Below are positions 28,715-37,836 of a stretch of 64,000 bases of DNA, one piece after another (the first letter of the stretch is position 1; the number at the start of each line of letters is the position of its first letter). A model generated the notes under the pieces. The model was not told the DNA's origin and did not search any database. It saw nothing but the letters and a program-made list of their open reading frames with translations. Origin of the DNA: Lacihabitans sp. LS3-19 (GTDB lineage: Bacteria; Bacteroidota; Bacteroidia; Cytophagales; Spirosomataceae); assembly GCF_024343575.1 (NCBI RefSeq), contig NZ_RJUA01000007.1, positions 250-64,249 of the forward strand, given 5' to 3'. The translations under genes were made by a program, and so were the position numbers.

Positions 28715-28981
28715 ATGAACTACACTGACATCCAATACTTAGAGGCTTCTTCTAATTACACAATATTCCACTTCCAAGATGGCGTGAAACAATTACATTC
28801 TTATACGCTCAAACATTACGAAAAACTTTTAATTGCCCATCATGCCTTTTCCCGTATCCACCGCCGCTTTTTGGTCAATCGTGCTTTTATTGCTTCGCAT
28901 TCTTCGACTGAGGTTTTTCTTACTTCTGGTAAGCAATTACCTTTATCAAGGAGAAGGCGATTTGTAGTCAAAACCGAATAA
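28715..28981 (+). CDS. stand-alone LytTR DNA-binding protein
   Basis: 88 residues, just the LytTR fold: YLEASSNYTIFHF at the start, FSRIHRRFLVNRAFI in the middle and KQLPLSRRRRFVV at the end, as in the DNA-binding domain of LytR/AlgR regulators. There is no receiver domain. It sits 128 bases upstream of the giant RHS gene on the same strand, so it may regulate it. Confidence 0.85.
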   Translation: MNYTDIQYLEASSNYTIFHFQDGVKQLHSYTLKHYEKLLIAHHAFSRIHRRFLVNRAFIASHSSTEVFLTSGKQLPLSRRRRFVVKTE

Positions 28982-29109
28982 TAAATTAATTTTTACTTAT
29001 ATATCTATTGTCTTATATTTGAAACTCTACAAAATAGCCAAACCCTAAAAATCCAATACAATAGCCTCTTAAATCGCTATTTAATTATAACCATTATATT
29101 TTTTCATAA

Positions 29110-32100
29110 ATGAAGAAAATTTTACTCTTAACTATACTTTTTATTTCTAAAATATTAAGTGCCCAAACTGTTTATACAATTACTTCTTCGGATTTAAATT
29201 GTCCGAGTAGTAATACTTATACTGGAACTTGTGGTAGTTTATTTGGGAATAATATGAAGCTCCTTAGTGCTTTCATTAGTAATGGCTCAACCTTAAACCT
29301 TTCTGCCCGAAGATGTGCGACAAATCTGGCGACCACAGGCACAATGGCCATTAAAGAATCCACATCTAACTCAATGATTAATTTGGGTTGTGGAAACCCA
29401 TATGATGTAAAGGATGTTTCATCAGCTACATCAGTAGATTTATCAGTAAATTTGGCAAATATATTTACCTCTGGTACAAGATACTTTTGTGTTACTCGAA
29501 CCTCAGGTACTGCGAGATATTATACTGGTATAGTTGCTGTAACTGCAACCCAGCCTTCTTGTAATTCTACTACTTCAGGGTCTATTTCAACTATTACTAC
29601 TAATAGTTTTACAGCTAATTGGAATCCTGTTTCTGGAGCAACGGAGTATCAAGTGAGTCGAACAACTTTCTCAGATGTTAATTACAATGCTGCTCTTACC
29701 TATACTCAGACTTCCACTTCTAGAGTCTTAATTGATTTAGTAGCCGGTACCCAATACCGCTGTCGCGTAAGAGTAAAATGTAATAACGGCATCTGGGGGT
29801 CTTGGAATGAGATTGGTACGCCTACAACTCTCACTGCACAACCTAATCTAACAATGAACACCAATATAAGCCTAGGAGCAAGTACTTTATACTCTGGTCT
29901 TTCTTACGCTGGATCTTTTTCAGTTTCTAATACAGGTACTGCTTCGTGGACAGGCTCGATGTATGTTTCACTTTCTAATAGTCCAACTTCTATAGATTTG
30001 GGATATTATACAATTGCAGCTGGAACCACAAGAACTTATAATTTTACCTATTCTCCTTCAGGATCAGGCTCAGTTACACTTACCGCAAAATATCAAACTG
30101 GGGGAACGGGTTCTGGAATAACTGTACCGGGGCAATCTCCACCAACACTTTCTTTAGTTGGTGATTTAGCGATAAACGGAAATGTCGTTTCACCTGTATC
30201 AGGGGTAGTTAATCAAACAGATTTTACTTTCAGTGCTACTTTATCCAATGTAGCTCCATCACCATTTCCATCAGTTGATTTGGAGTTGAAAGCACCAGAT
30301 GGAAATATTTATTACAGATATGGAATAAATAATACAAGTGGATATTCATTCTCGAATATTGAAAAACTTCAACAATTAGGGGTTTATAGATATCGCTATG
30401 TTGGAAAACAATCAGGTAGAATTTCCGCAACTTCTCATTCAAGTGATTCTAATACTTGGGCAACATTAACTGTCAATCCTCAACCACTTACGGTTATTCC
30501 ATACACCGTTACTCCAAGCACTGGTACGCAACAATTTACATCTTTTACATTCCAAGCAAGCTACTCAGGCGGCAATAACACAACACCCGGAATTGAATTT
30601 CGATTCTTGAAGCCGTCAGGAGGTTCTGAAGAAATAATCACAGACCAAGCACCAACAGATGTCACGTATAATCCAACTACAAAAACTTGGAGTTTAACCA
30701 AAACTATGCTTGAAAGTGGCACCTACAGATACCGATATATAATTTACCAAAATGGTGTCAGTTCAATCTCAGACCCACAATATTTAGTTGTCTCCCCACC
30801 CATTACCATTGGCAATATAACATCGCCTCTAAACTGGCATTGCAATAAGGATATTACCTGGTCATCAATAGGGATTACGGGTAATGTTTCTGTTGAACTC
30901 TATAAAGTTGCATTTGATGGAGACGCTTTTGTCGCTACATTGGCAGATGGAATAGCTAACAGCAGTCCATTCACTTGGATGACCGGCAAGAAAGTTGACC
31001 CAACTACGCTTGCAGCTAATGCATTAGATATTCCAGATTTTCAGACCAACGGCACTTACAAACTTAAAATGTACCAGACTGGTACTACTGGAAAAGCTTC
31101 GTGGAGTAATACCTTTACTTTTAATAATCCAAGTTTAAGTGTTTCAAGTCCAGTCGCACAAACTGTTTATAATGGCCAACAAGTTGCTGTTAATTGGTCT
31201 GTAAACAACTTTTGCAATACCATTTCCATTGAAATTGTCCCTGATGGAGCAACCGTAGGTACTCCATTGGCCAGTCAAATCCCCACAAATGGTCCGCACA
31301 CGGTCACGATTCCAAATAACTTGCCTCCGGGGCAATATAAAATGAAAGTATATGCTTTCGTGACAAGTGGTGGTAGCCCTGCTTTTAACTACAGCCCCAC
31401 CTTCACCGTAGCCAACCAATCAGTTTCTGTACCATCACCAGCAATAAACAGCACTTATTATTATGGTGCTAACCTTCCTATTACTTGGAATTTTGCAGGT
31501 GGGTATTCGGGGAATGTGACCATTGAGCTTACAAAGGGACCCACCAGTTCTGTTAGTCATCTTGTATTATTCAATAATATCACTAATGATGGAAATGAGA
31601 CTTATCTGAACCTTCCCGATACACTAACTTCTGGCCAATATCGAGTAAAAATATATAATGTTGGAGCAGGGCAAGGAGGCAACCCCACTATCGTAGGTTA
31701 TTCTGATGTTTTTAATATTGGACCAGACCCAGCATGTCCTGTTTGCTTAAATCCTTCTTTAACGGTATCAAGTTTTCCTTTGACAGGTATTGAAGGGCTT
31801 TGTGCTACACAATATTTGTGTTCAGTAGGAATTATAAATGCAAACCAAAGCGTGGCTTCAAGCCTCCCGACGGCAAAGCTAATCAGACAAGATGCTGCCA
31901 AAATATTGGTCACATCCCTATTTACTGATGCTCAAATACCCGGTTATAACCAAAACCCACTAAATGTTCAGTTGCCTACTCGGGGATATGTTACGCCTTT
32001 CGAAGACCTCAATAATTCCAGTGATGCCAATAACTATCACCAATCAGCCAAGGTCTTGATTTATTTATCATACGCTTCTGACGAAAAAAGTGTGACGCCA

Positions 32101-35100
32101 TTCCGAAAATCAGGGGTTAACTTTTACCCAGGTGGTTTCATTCAAAGAATTGACTATTTAAAGCTTCTTTGTGAATCTTACAATTTGGTGCTTGATGCAG
32201 GTGCGGTCACTCTACCTTATACAGATATTACAGAGCTCAACGGTAGAAATATTGATTATCTAAAAAAAGCACTTCAGCTGCAAATAATTAGTAACCAAAG
32301 TTTATTCAGACCTAATGATGACATTACCCGTGAAGAAGCTTTCTTAATGCTGAAGCGACTCAGAGCGGAGCATCCTGAATTAATACCCGGTAAACTGGCT
32401 TTAGAAAACGGTGCCAACTATCAGTTCGAGCAAAACGTAACTTATGACAATGTAAGTGTCATGCGAAGCATGGCCAGCGGAAATTTTGCCTACAGTGAAA
32501 ACGGTTTCGCCATTCCAGACATTGGCTTTCCGCTCAGTTTTGGCTTTACTTACAGTTCTACAATAACCGATTGGCCCGATGTTTACAGAAAAATTGAGCC
32601 GCTGGGAGTAGGCTGGACACATAATTTCAACAGTTATATTTTGCCTACGGAGAAATCCGAAACACCAGAAAATGTGCTTGAAGGTAGAGCACTCTTACTT
32701 TTGGCTAATGGCGACGGAACTTTCCATACGTTTGACAATACCAATAATGCCAGCCCCATTGTAAAAAGTATCGATACATTTAATGATATCATCGTAACGC
32801 AAGCTGGGGGTGTGGTAAGCAAATATGAGGTAAAAAGGCCTGACCAAGTGGTTTTCACTTATCAAAAAGTAAATATTGACGAAAAGGTTTTTAGACTTAC
32901 CCAAATACGTGACCGATACAACAACCAACTCACACTTACCTATAAAGCAGCCACCACAGCTTCACAAAGTGACCTAAAAGTACTTTTAGATAAAGTCACA
33001 GCACCATCAGGTAGATACCTTACTTTTCAATATAATAGTACGGATAAGCTCACCAAAGTGATATTTCCTGGAGAGAATGTTTATGACCGAGAGCTTCGTT
33101 TTGATTACTATCTCGCTTGGGATGCCCCACAATCTGAGCGACTACAGCGATATTTTAGCCCTAAACATGCAGGAAACGGCATCAAATCTACCCGATATAT
33201 TTATGGTATAAATCAGCAAGGAAATGCTGGCTCTAATCAAAAAGCCCAAAAGCATATCTACATGCTAAAGGAGGTTATAAGACCTAAAGGCAACCGTATA
33301 AAAGTAAATTATGACAGAGATAACCGTGTCACTCAAGTAGAGCAAGGCAATGAAAATACCACAGCCTTGGTTGATAAGACTCTATACGATAGAACAGGCT
33401 GCCCAGCAGGAATAAAATGTGCCAAAGTAACTGGAACCGATGGCATCACATATACCCAACTGGTAAATGATAAGGAGGTTATTTATGAAATAAATTCTCC
33501 TACGGTTACCCTCCGCAGGCCTGAAAATGATGTAAATCCATCTAACCCTGCTTGGTTTTCGGTAAATGGTCTTAGACATGGCTACAGCTACAACGCCAAG
33601 GGGCTTATGAAAACGGACACCACTTATGACAAAAATGGCCAAGTGAAACATATTCAAACTTGGCAATATGACGATGCTAACAATCTTTGGAAATACTGGG
33701 AACCAAACTCCAATAGTACTGGGTCTGCATTCATAGAATATAATTATTCAGCGGACAAAAAATACCTGCTAAATGTAATTCAGCGGGTAAGTAGCAGCAC
33801 TACACTTACGCAGATATTCCATCAACAAACAAATGGATTGTTGGATTATGTCATAGACCCCGAGGGACTTAGGACTAACTTCTCTTATAATAATTATGGC
33901 AATGTAAATGATGTGCATTTTGTGCCGCTTGACTTACACGCTACCGCTACGTATGATTTTTCGAGTAGAGTAAAAACCAGCACTAATGCCAAAAACCAAA
34001 CATCAGAGGTTTTTTATGATAAAAACGACAATGTGGTGAAGTCCATAAGTCCTACGCCACTGAGTTATGTGACGGAGTATTTTTTTGATGACAATGACAA
34101 CGTAGAACAAATAAAAAACGCCCGAGGCAAAAGCACTTATCTAAAATACGACAAATACGACAGAGACAGTACCATAACTTTTGAAGGAGCAACGCAAAAG
34201 TATTTTTATTTTGACAATGAAAGCTCTGCAGATTTTGGCAAAATGAAAGAAATAAGAAAACCATGGGCCAATCTCAGCTCAGGCTGGAACGCTACACGAG
34301 CCTTTTTGTACCAATATGACGCCGAAGGTTTTCTGAAGTCTAATGCTTATATACAAAATATTACCTACAAAAGAGGAAGCCCAAGTGCCACTAATACGCC
34401 CGAAGAAAACACCATGCTTAGCATACAGGGTGGTAATAACCCCGCCCATCTACTTAGCGGCTTTAAATACGATGACCTCGTAAGACTTAATGAATACACA
34501 GATTATTACCTAAACACCGTAAAATACAGCTACGACAATAACGGGAACGTTACTCGCATCACTTATCCAGACAATAAATTTGTAGATTATTTTTATGACA
34601 GAGGTGGTAGGCTGAGTATTGTCAAATGGAACAGCACCGTTGAAGTGGCAAAGTATTTTTACACCGGCTCCCGCCTCCACTATGTGCAGTACGGTAATGG
34701 CGTACGCACCACCTACAGTTACGACAACGCCGGACGATTAGCAGGGTTTAGTACCAATAAAAACAGCGGCACAGGTGCCGTTATAGCAGCTTATACCTTT
34801 GAGTTTGACAATGTGGGCAACCACCTGACCGAAAACATAACAGAGCCTTACCAGCAACCTACTTTGCCAGCCGAAACTATTAGTTATAGCTATGACGATG
34901 GCAACCGCATACTCACCATGAACAATGTGACTTTTACGCACGATGGCGACGGAAACGTAAAAACCAAAGGCAGCAGAAGCTTTACTTACGACTTGGAAGA
35001 CAACCTCACTAAAATAGAAGAAAATGGTGTGGTGATAGCCCAATACGAATACGATGCCTTTGGCAACCGCCGCTGGGCAAAGAGAGGCAGTACCGAAACC

Positions 35101-36117
35101 CGCTATGTGCTTGACCTGCTGGGCTTGGCCGATGTATTGGCAGAAACTAATACCTCCAACGCCATACAAAACTACTACATACATGGCATGGGCTTGGTGG
35201 CAAGGGTAAAAGCCGATGGCACCTTACACTATTACCACGGCGACTACCGAGGCTCTGTGGTAGCCATGACCAATGACAGCCAAGCCATCACCCACAAATA
35301 CCAATACGATGATTTTGGCAAACTGCTCAATGAAATAGAAGCCGATGCCAACCCCTTTAAATACGTAGGCCTTTACGGCATTATGCACGAAGGCCCAGAC
35401 CTCGCCTATATGCGTGCTCGCTATTATGACCCCGAAACTGGCCGTTTTAATGGGGCGGACCCTATTTGGAGTAACAATTTATATCCTTACGCCAATAATA
35501 ATGGGGTAATGAATGTGGATCCCTCGGGGAAGATAAACAAAAAACTTTTAGTAACTGGTGGAATATTACTTGCGGGTGCTGCGATTGGTGTTGTTAGCAT
35601 TTTAGCAGCACCAGCTGCTTTAGGAATATATTCAGGATTGGCGTTATTTGGTGCAATAAATACAGGAACTGTTGGGTTTACATCGGTGATTATTTCGATG
35701 ATGCCAATGGATGAAAATGAAGCGAAAGGAGCTGAAAGAGCAATAGGTTTAGCAAGTAACATTGTCATCCCGTCAAATCAAGCATTAGCAGTTCCTTTGT
35801 CTATAATTAGACCTGATAAAATTGAAGAGAATTTTAGAATTGCCAATACGATAACGAATACTGTTTCATTAATAGAAGGAAGAGTTGCTCTTCAAAAGGC
35901 TGACAACGTAATAAATAATGTCAACAATGTATACAATAACGCAAATTCAATAAATGATTTAGTAGATATTTTTAACCCTAATAATTTGCCTCAAAACTCA
36001 ACAAGTCCTGCAAATAATTTAAATGTTATGAATTCTACAATGAGAGATTATAATCGTGAAAGGAGCATAGATCTAAATATATTAACATCTCAATTCAAGC
36101 CAACTATAATTAGATGA
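29110..36117 (+). CDS. giant exported RHS/YD-repeat protein with SLH-like region and orphan C-terminal tip
   Basis: 2335 residues with a signal peptide (MKKILLLTILFISKILSAQ). Order of parts: Cys-rich N-terminal domain, an FN3 domain (about 150-235), several Ig-like domains (to about 870), an SLH-like segment (about 945-1095; FRPNDDITREEAFLMLKRL), then YD repeats (about 1115-2115) closing with the RHS core signature RARYYDPETGRFNGADP and VDPSGK. The last 190 residues after DPSGK are unrelated, AT-rich, with two hydrophobic segments. RHS proteins form a shell around a C-terminal toxin or effector. The tip here matches no toxin I know, and no small immunity-like gene follows. Function may be contact-dependent competition or surface adhesion. 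Confidence 0.9.
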   Translation: MKKILLLTILFISKILSAQTVYTITSSDLNCPSSNTYTGTCGSLFGNNMKLLSAFISNGSTLNLSARRCATNLATTGTMAIKESTSNSMINLGCGNPYDVKDVSSATSVDLSVNLANIFTSGTRYFCVTRTSGTARYYTGIVAVTATQPSCNSTTSGSISTITTNSFTANWNPVSGATEYQVSRTTFSDVNYNAALTYTQTSTSRVLIDLVAGTQYRCRVRVKCNNGIWGSWNEIGTPTTLTAQPNLTMNTNISLGASTLYSGLSYAGSFSVSNTGTASWTGSMYVSLSNSPTSIDLGYYTIAAGTTRTYNFTYSPSGSGSVTLTAKYQTGGTGSGITVPGQSPPTLSLVGDLAINGNVVSPVSGVVNQTDFTFSATLSNVAPSPFPSVDLELKAPDGNIYYRYGINNTSGYSFSNIEKLQQLGVYRYRYVGKQSGRISATSHSSDSNTWATLTVNPQPLTVIPYTVTPSTGTQQFTSFTFQASYSGGNNTTPGIEFRFLKPSGGSEEIITDQAPTDVTYNPTTKTWSLTKTMLESGTYRYRYIIYQNGVSSISDPQYLVVSPPITIGNITSPLNWHCNKDITWSSIGITGNVSVELYKVAFDGDAFVATLADGIANSSPFTWMTGKKVDPTTLAANALDIPDFQTNGTYKLKMYQTGTTGKASWSNTFTFNNPSLSVSSPVAQTVYNGQQVAVNWSVNNFCNTISIEIVPDGATVGTPLASQIPTNGPHTVTIPNNLPPGQYKMKVYAFVTSGGSPAFNYSPTFTVANQSVSVPSPAINSTYYYGANLPITWNFAGGYSGNVTIELTKGPTSSVSHLVLFNNITNDGNETYLNLPDTLTSGQYRVKIYNVGAGQGGNPTIVGYSDVFNIGPDPACPVCLNPSLTVSSFPLTGIEGLCATQYLCSVGIINANQSVASSLPTAKLIRQDAAKILVTSLFTDAQIPGYNQNPLNVQLPTRGYVTPFEDLNNSSDANNYHQSAKVLIYLSYASDEKSVTPFRKSGVNFYPGGFIQRIDYLKLLCESYNLVLDAGAVTLPYTDITELNGRNIDYLKKALQLQIISNQSLFRPNDDITREEAFLMLKRLRAEHPELIPGKLALENGANYQFEQNVTYDNVSVMRSMASGNFAYSENGFAIPDIGFPLSFGFTYSSTITDWPDVYRKIEPLGVGWTHNFNSYILPTEKSETPENVLEGRALLLLANGDGTFHTFDNTNNASPIVKSIDTFNDIIVTQAGGVVSKYEVKRPDQVVFTYQKVNIDEKVFRLTQIRDRYNNQLTLTYKAATTASQSDLKVLLDKVTAPSGRYLTFQYNSTDKLTKVIFPGENVYDRELRFDYYLAWDAPQSERLQRYFSPKHAGNGIKSTRYIYGINQQGNAGSNQKAQKHIYMLKEVIRPKGNRIKVNYDRDNRVTQVEQGNENTTALVDKTLYDRTGCPAGIKCAKVTGTDGITYTQLVNDKEVIYEINSPTVTLRRPENDVNPSNPAWFSVNGLRHGYSYNAKGLMKTDTTYDKNGQVKHIQTWQYDDANNLWKYWEPNSNSTGSAFIEYNYSADKKYLLNVIQRVSSSTTLTQIFHQQTNGLLDYVIDPEGLRTNFSYNNYGNVNDVHFVPLDLHATATYDFSSRVKTSTNAKNQTSEVFYDKNDNVVKSISPTPLSYVTEYFFDDNDNVEQIKNARGKSTYLKYDKYDRDSTITFEGATQKYFYFDNESSADFGKMKEIRKPWANLSSGWNATRAFLYQYDAEGFLKSNAYIQNITYKRGSPSATNTPEENTMLSIQGGNNPAHLLSGFKYDDLVRLNEYTDYYLNTVKYSYDNNGNVTRITYPDNKFVDYFYDRGGRLSIVKWNSTVEVAKYFYTGSRLHYVQYGNGVRTTYSYDNAGRLAGFSTNKNSGTGAVIAAYTFEFDNVGNHLTENITEPYQQPTLPAETISYSYDDGNRILTMNNVTFTHDGDGNVKTKGSRSFTYDLEDNLTKIEENGVVIAQYEYDAFGNRRWAKRGSTETRYVLDLLGLADVLAETNTSNAIQNYYIHGMGLVARVKADGTLHYYHGDYRGSVVAMTNDSQAITHKYQYDDFGKLLNEIEADANPFKYVGLYGIMHEGPDLAYMRARYYDPETGRFNGADPIWSNNLYPYANNNGVMNVDPSGKINKKLLVTGGILLAGAAIGVVSILAAPAALGIYSGLALFGAINTGTVGFTSVIISMMPMDENEAKGAERAIGLASNIVIPSNQALAVPLSIIRPDKIEENFRIANTITNTVSLIEGRVALQKADNVINNVNNVYNNANSINDLVDIFNPNNLPQNSTSPANNLNVMNSTMRDYNRERSIDLNILTSQFKPTIIR

Positions 36118-36122
36118 AAATA

Positions 36123-36204
36123 AAATTTTAGTCCATGCTGGTTTTCTCACCACCATGCACCAACCTTGGCGTGTTCAGCGATTTTTACTCGCACACTAAA
36201 ATTT
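36123..36204. repeat. 10-bp inverted repeat enclosing a GC-richer 62-base segment
   Basis: aaattttagt (36123-36132) and actaaaattt (36195-36204) flank a segment that is clearly richer in G+C than its surroundings. It lies between the RHS gene and the next gene. It could be a structured 5' leader, a small repeat element or a leftover of an older RHS tail. Confidence 0.4.
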
Positions 36205-36213
36205 GATTAAAAA

Positions 36214-37818
36214 ATGATAAATAAAAACGTACTACTATCAGCTTGGTTTCTGTTTCTAACCGTTCAGTTGGCGGTGGGACAAAATGTAACCATAGTACCC
36301 ACTGGTATTAGCCCAAACCAAGGTGCTGGCATGGCAAAACTGAGCTATGAGGAGATACAAGCCCTGCCAAATCCGCAAGTGGGAGATATGGTGGTGGATA
36401 TGAGCTTTAAGCGGCCACGTATTTATGATGGTAAACAGTGGCTTTTGATGGCTACTTTTCAAGATGCCAAAACACCAGAGTATGCCACCACTTCCTTAGG
36501 AGAATATACCACCCGCTGCTGGATAAATGATTTTGAAGTAGATGCAGCCGGTACGATGTATTTGGCAGGCAGATACAGGGGGCCATTGAAAGTTGGGGAC
36601 TACACGCTTCCAAATTATTTTGGATATGACGATGCCTTTGTAGCCAAAGTTAATAGTACAGGACATACCGAATGGGCTGTAACCATAGCAAACACAGAAG
36701 AGAATGATAATGTAACGGCACTGGCTAGAGATAGCCAGGGGAATATTTTTATTGGAGGTTCATTTAAAGGCACAGTGGCTTTTGGCAATACCAATCTAAC
36801 AGCCAATGGCCGTTCGGATATGTTTTTCGCCAAACTTAATCCGCAAGGAGAATACATCTGGGCAAAGAGTTATGGTTCCTCCACCATGGATGAGGGCATA
36901 ACAGACTTAGAAACTGACCAAAATGACAATGTTTTTTTACTCACGGGCATCAACTCAGCTTATAATGTAGAGGGCATAACATTAAGCTCAAGAGGCGGCA
37001 CTGATATGAGTGTTATAAAATTCGATAATAATGGTACATACATTTGGCATGTCAACGCTGGAGGTAGCTCCTATGATTTTGGACATGACTTAAAAATTGA
37101 CCACTTGGGTAATGTATATTTCGCAGGCTCTATTTTTGAAAGAGGCTTTATAGGGCATTTTGAATATGAATTGGATGAATATGCCTCAAATGCCTTTTTA
37201 AACTTTGTTGCTTGCTTTAGTAATGCAGGTTCAAGGGTTTGGGTTAGAACGTGGGAGACCTATGGTTCACTTTCTATGGATTTTTCAATACTACACAAAA
37301 GCATTTCAGTAAATAAGTATCGACACGTATTTGTCGGCGGTCAATATACCAGGTCAGCCTATTTCAACGCCTATTATAATTTCCCCCAAGACTCCTTTAA
37401 CCCTGTTGGTGAGCAAGCATACCTTATTAGATTAGATGGAATTGATTATGGTAATCTATTCTGGGTAAGAATATTAGGAGGTACTCGAAACGAAAGAATT
37501 TCCTCAGTCGCTTCTAATGACAATGATGAAGTGATTGCCACAGGATGGTATAATTATGCCGATGCCCTCACTGGAGATTTAGGCTTGAGGGGGAGAACAG
37601 ATATATTTCTAACTAAATACGATGGCCTTGGAAACAGAAAGTGGGCTGAAAGCCACGGAGGGGCAGATTTTGACTATGGCAGAATAGTTAATATTGCTCC
37701 CAATGGGCTTATCTACACCACAGGAGAAATAGAAAACAGTGCCACAATAGGAACAGAATTGATAGGATACCCAGCAAATTTTATTGGCACCTATATTTTA
37801 AAAAGAAAAGATGATTGA
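36214..37818 (+). CDS. exported SBBP-like beta-propeller protein
   Basis: 534 residues with a signal peptide (about 1-22). From residue about 85 it has seven or more repeats of the SBBP type, each with a D..GN.....G pattern (DSQGNIFIGGSFKG, DQNDNVFLLTGIN, DHLGNVYFAGSIF, NDNDEVIATGWY), usually forming a propeller. The N-terminal part (VGDMVVDMSFKRPRIYDGKQW) resembles a tail-fibre-like segment seen in Bacteroidota surface proteins. The substrate is unknown. It follows the RHS gene by 96 bases and precedes the GH18-like gene by 18, so co-expression is likely. Confidence 0.8.
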   Translation: MINKNVLLSAWFLFLTVQLAVGQNVTIVPTGISPNQGAGMAKLSYEEIQALPNPQVGDMVVDMSFKRPRIYDGKQWLLMATFQDAKTPEYATTSLGEYTTRCWINDFEVDAAGTMYLAGRYRGPLKVGDYTLPNYFGYDDAFVAKVNSTGHTEWAVTIANTEENDNVTALARDSQGNIFIGGSFKGTVAFGNTNLTANGRSDMFFAKLNPQGEYIWAKSYGSSTMDEGITDLETDQNDNVFLLTGINSAYNVEGITLSSRGGTDMSVIKFDNNGTYIWHVNAGGSSYDFGHDLKIDHLGNVYFAGSIFERGFIGHFEYELDEYASNAFLNFVACFSNAGSRVWVRTWETYGSLSMDFSILHKSISVNKYRHVFVGGQYTRSAYFNAYYNFPQDSFNPVGEQAYLIRLDGIDYGNLFWVRILGGTRNERISSVASNDNDEVIATGWYNYADALTGDLGLRGRTDIFLTKYDGLGNRKWAESHGGADFDYGRIVNIAPNGLIYTTGEIENSATIGTELIGYPANFIGTYILKRKDD

Positions 37819-37836
37819 GTTTTAACACCAGACTTT

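Noticed and set aside
35525-36117. Known RHS toxin (HNH, deaminase, ADP-ribosyltransferase)
   Set aside because: No catalytic motif of these families is visible in the C-terminal 190 residues.
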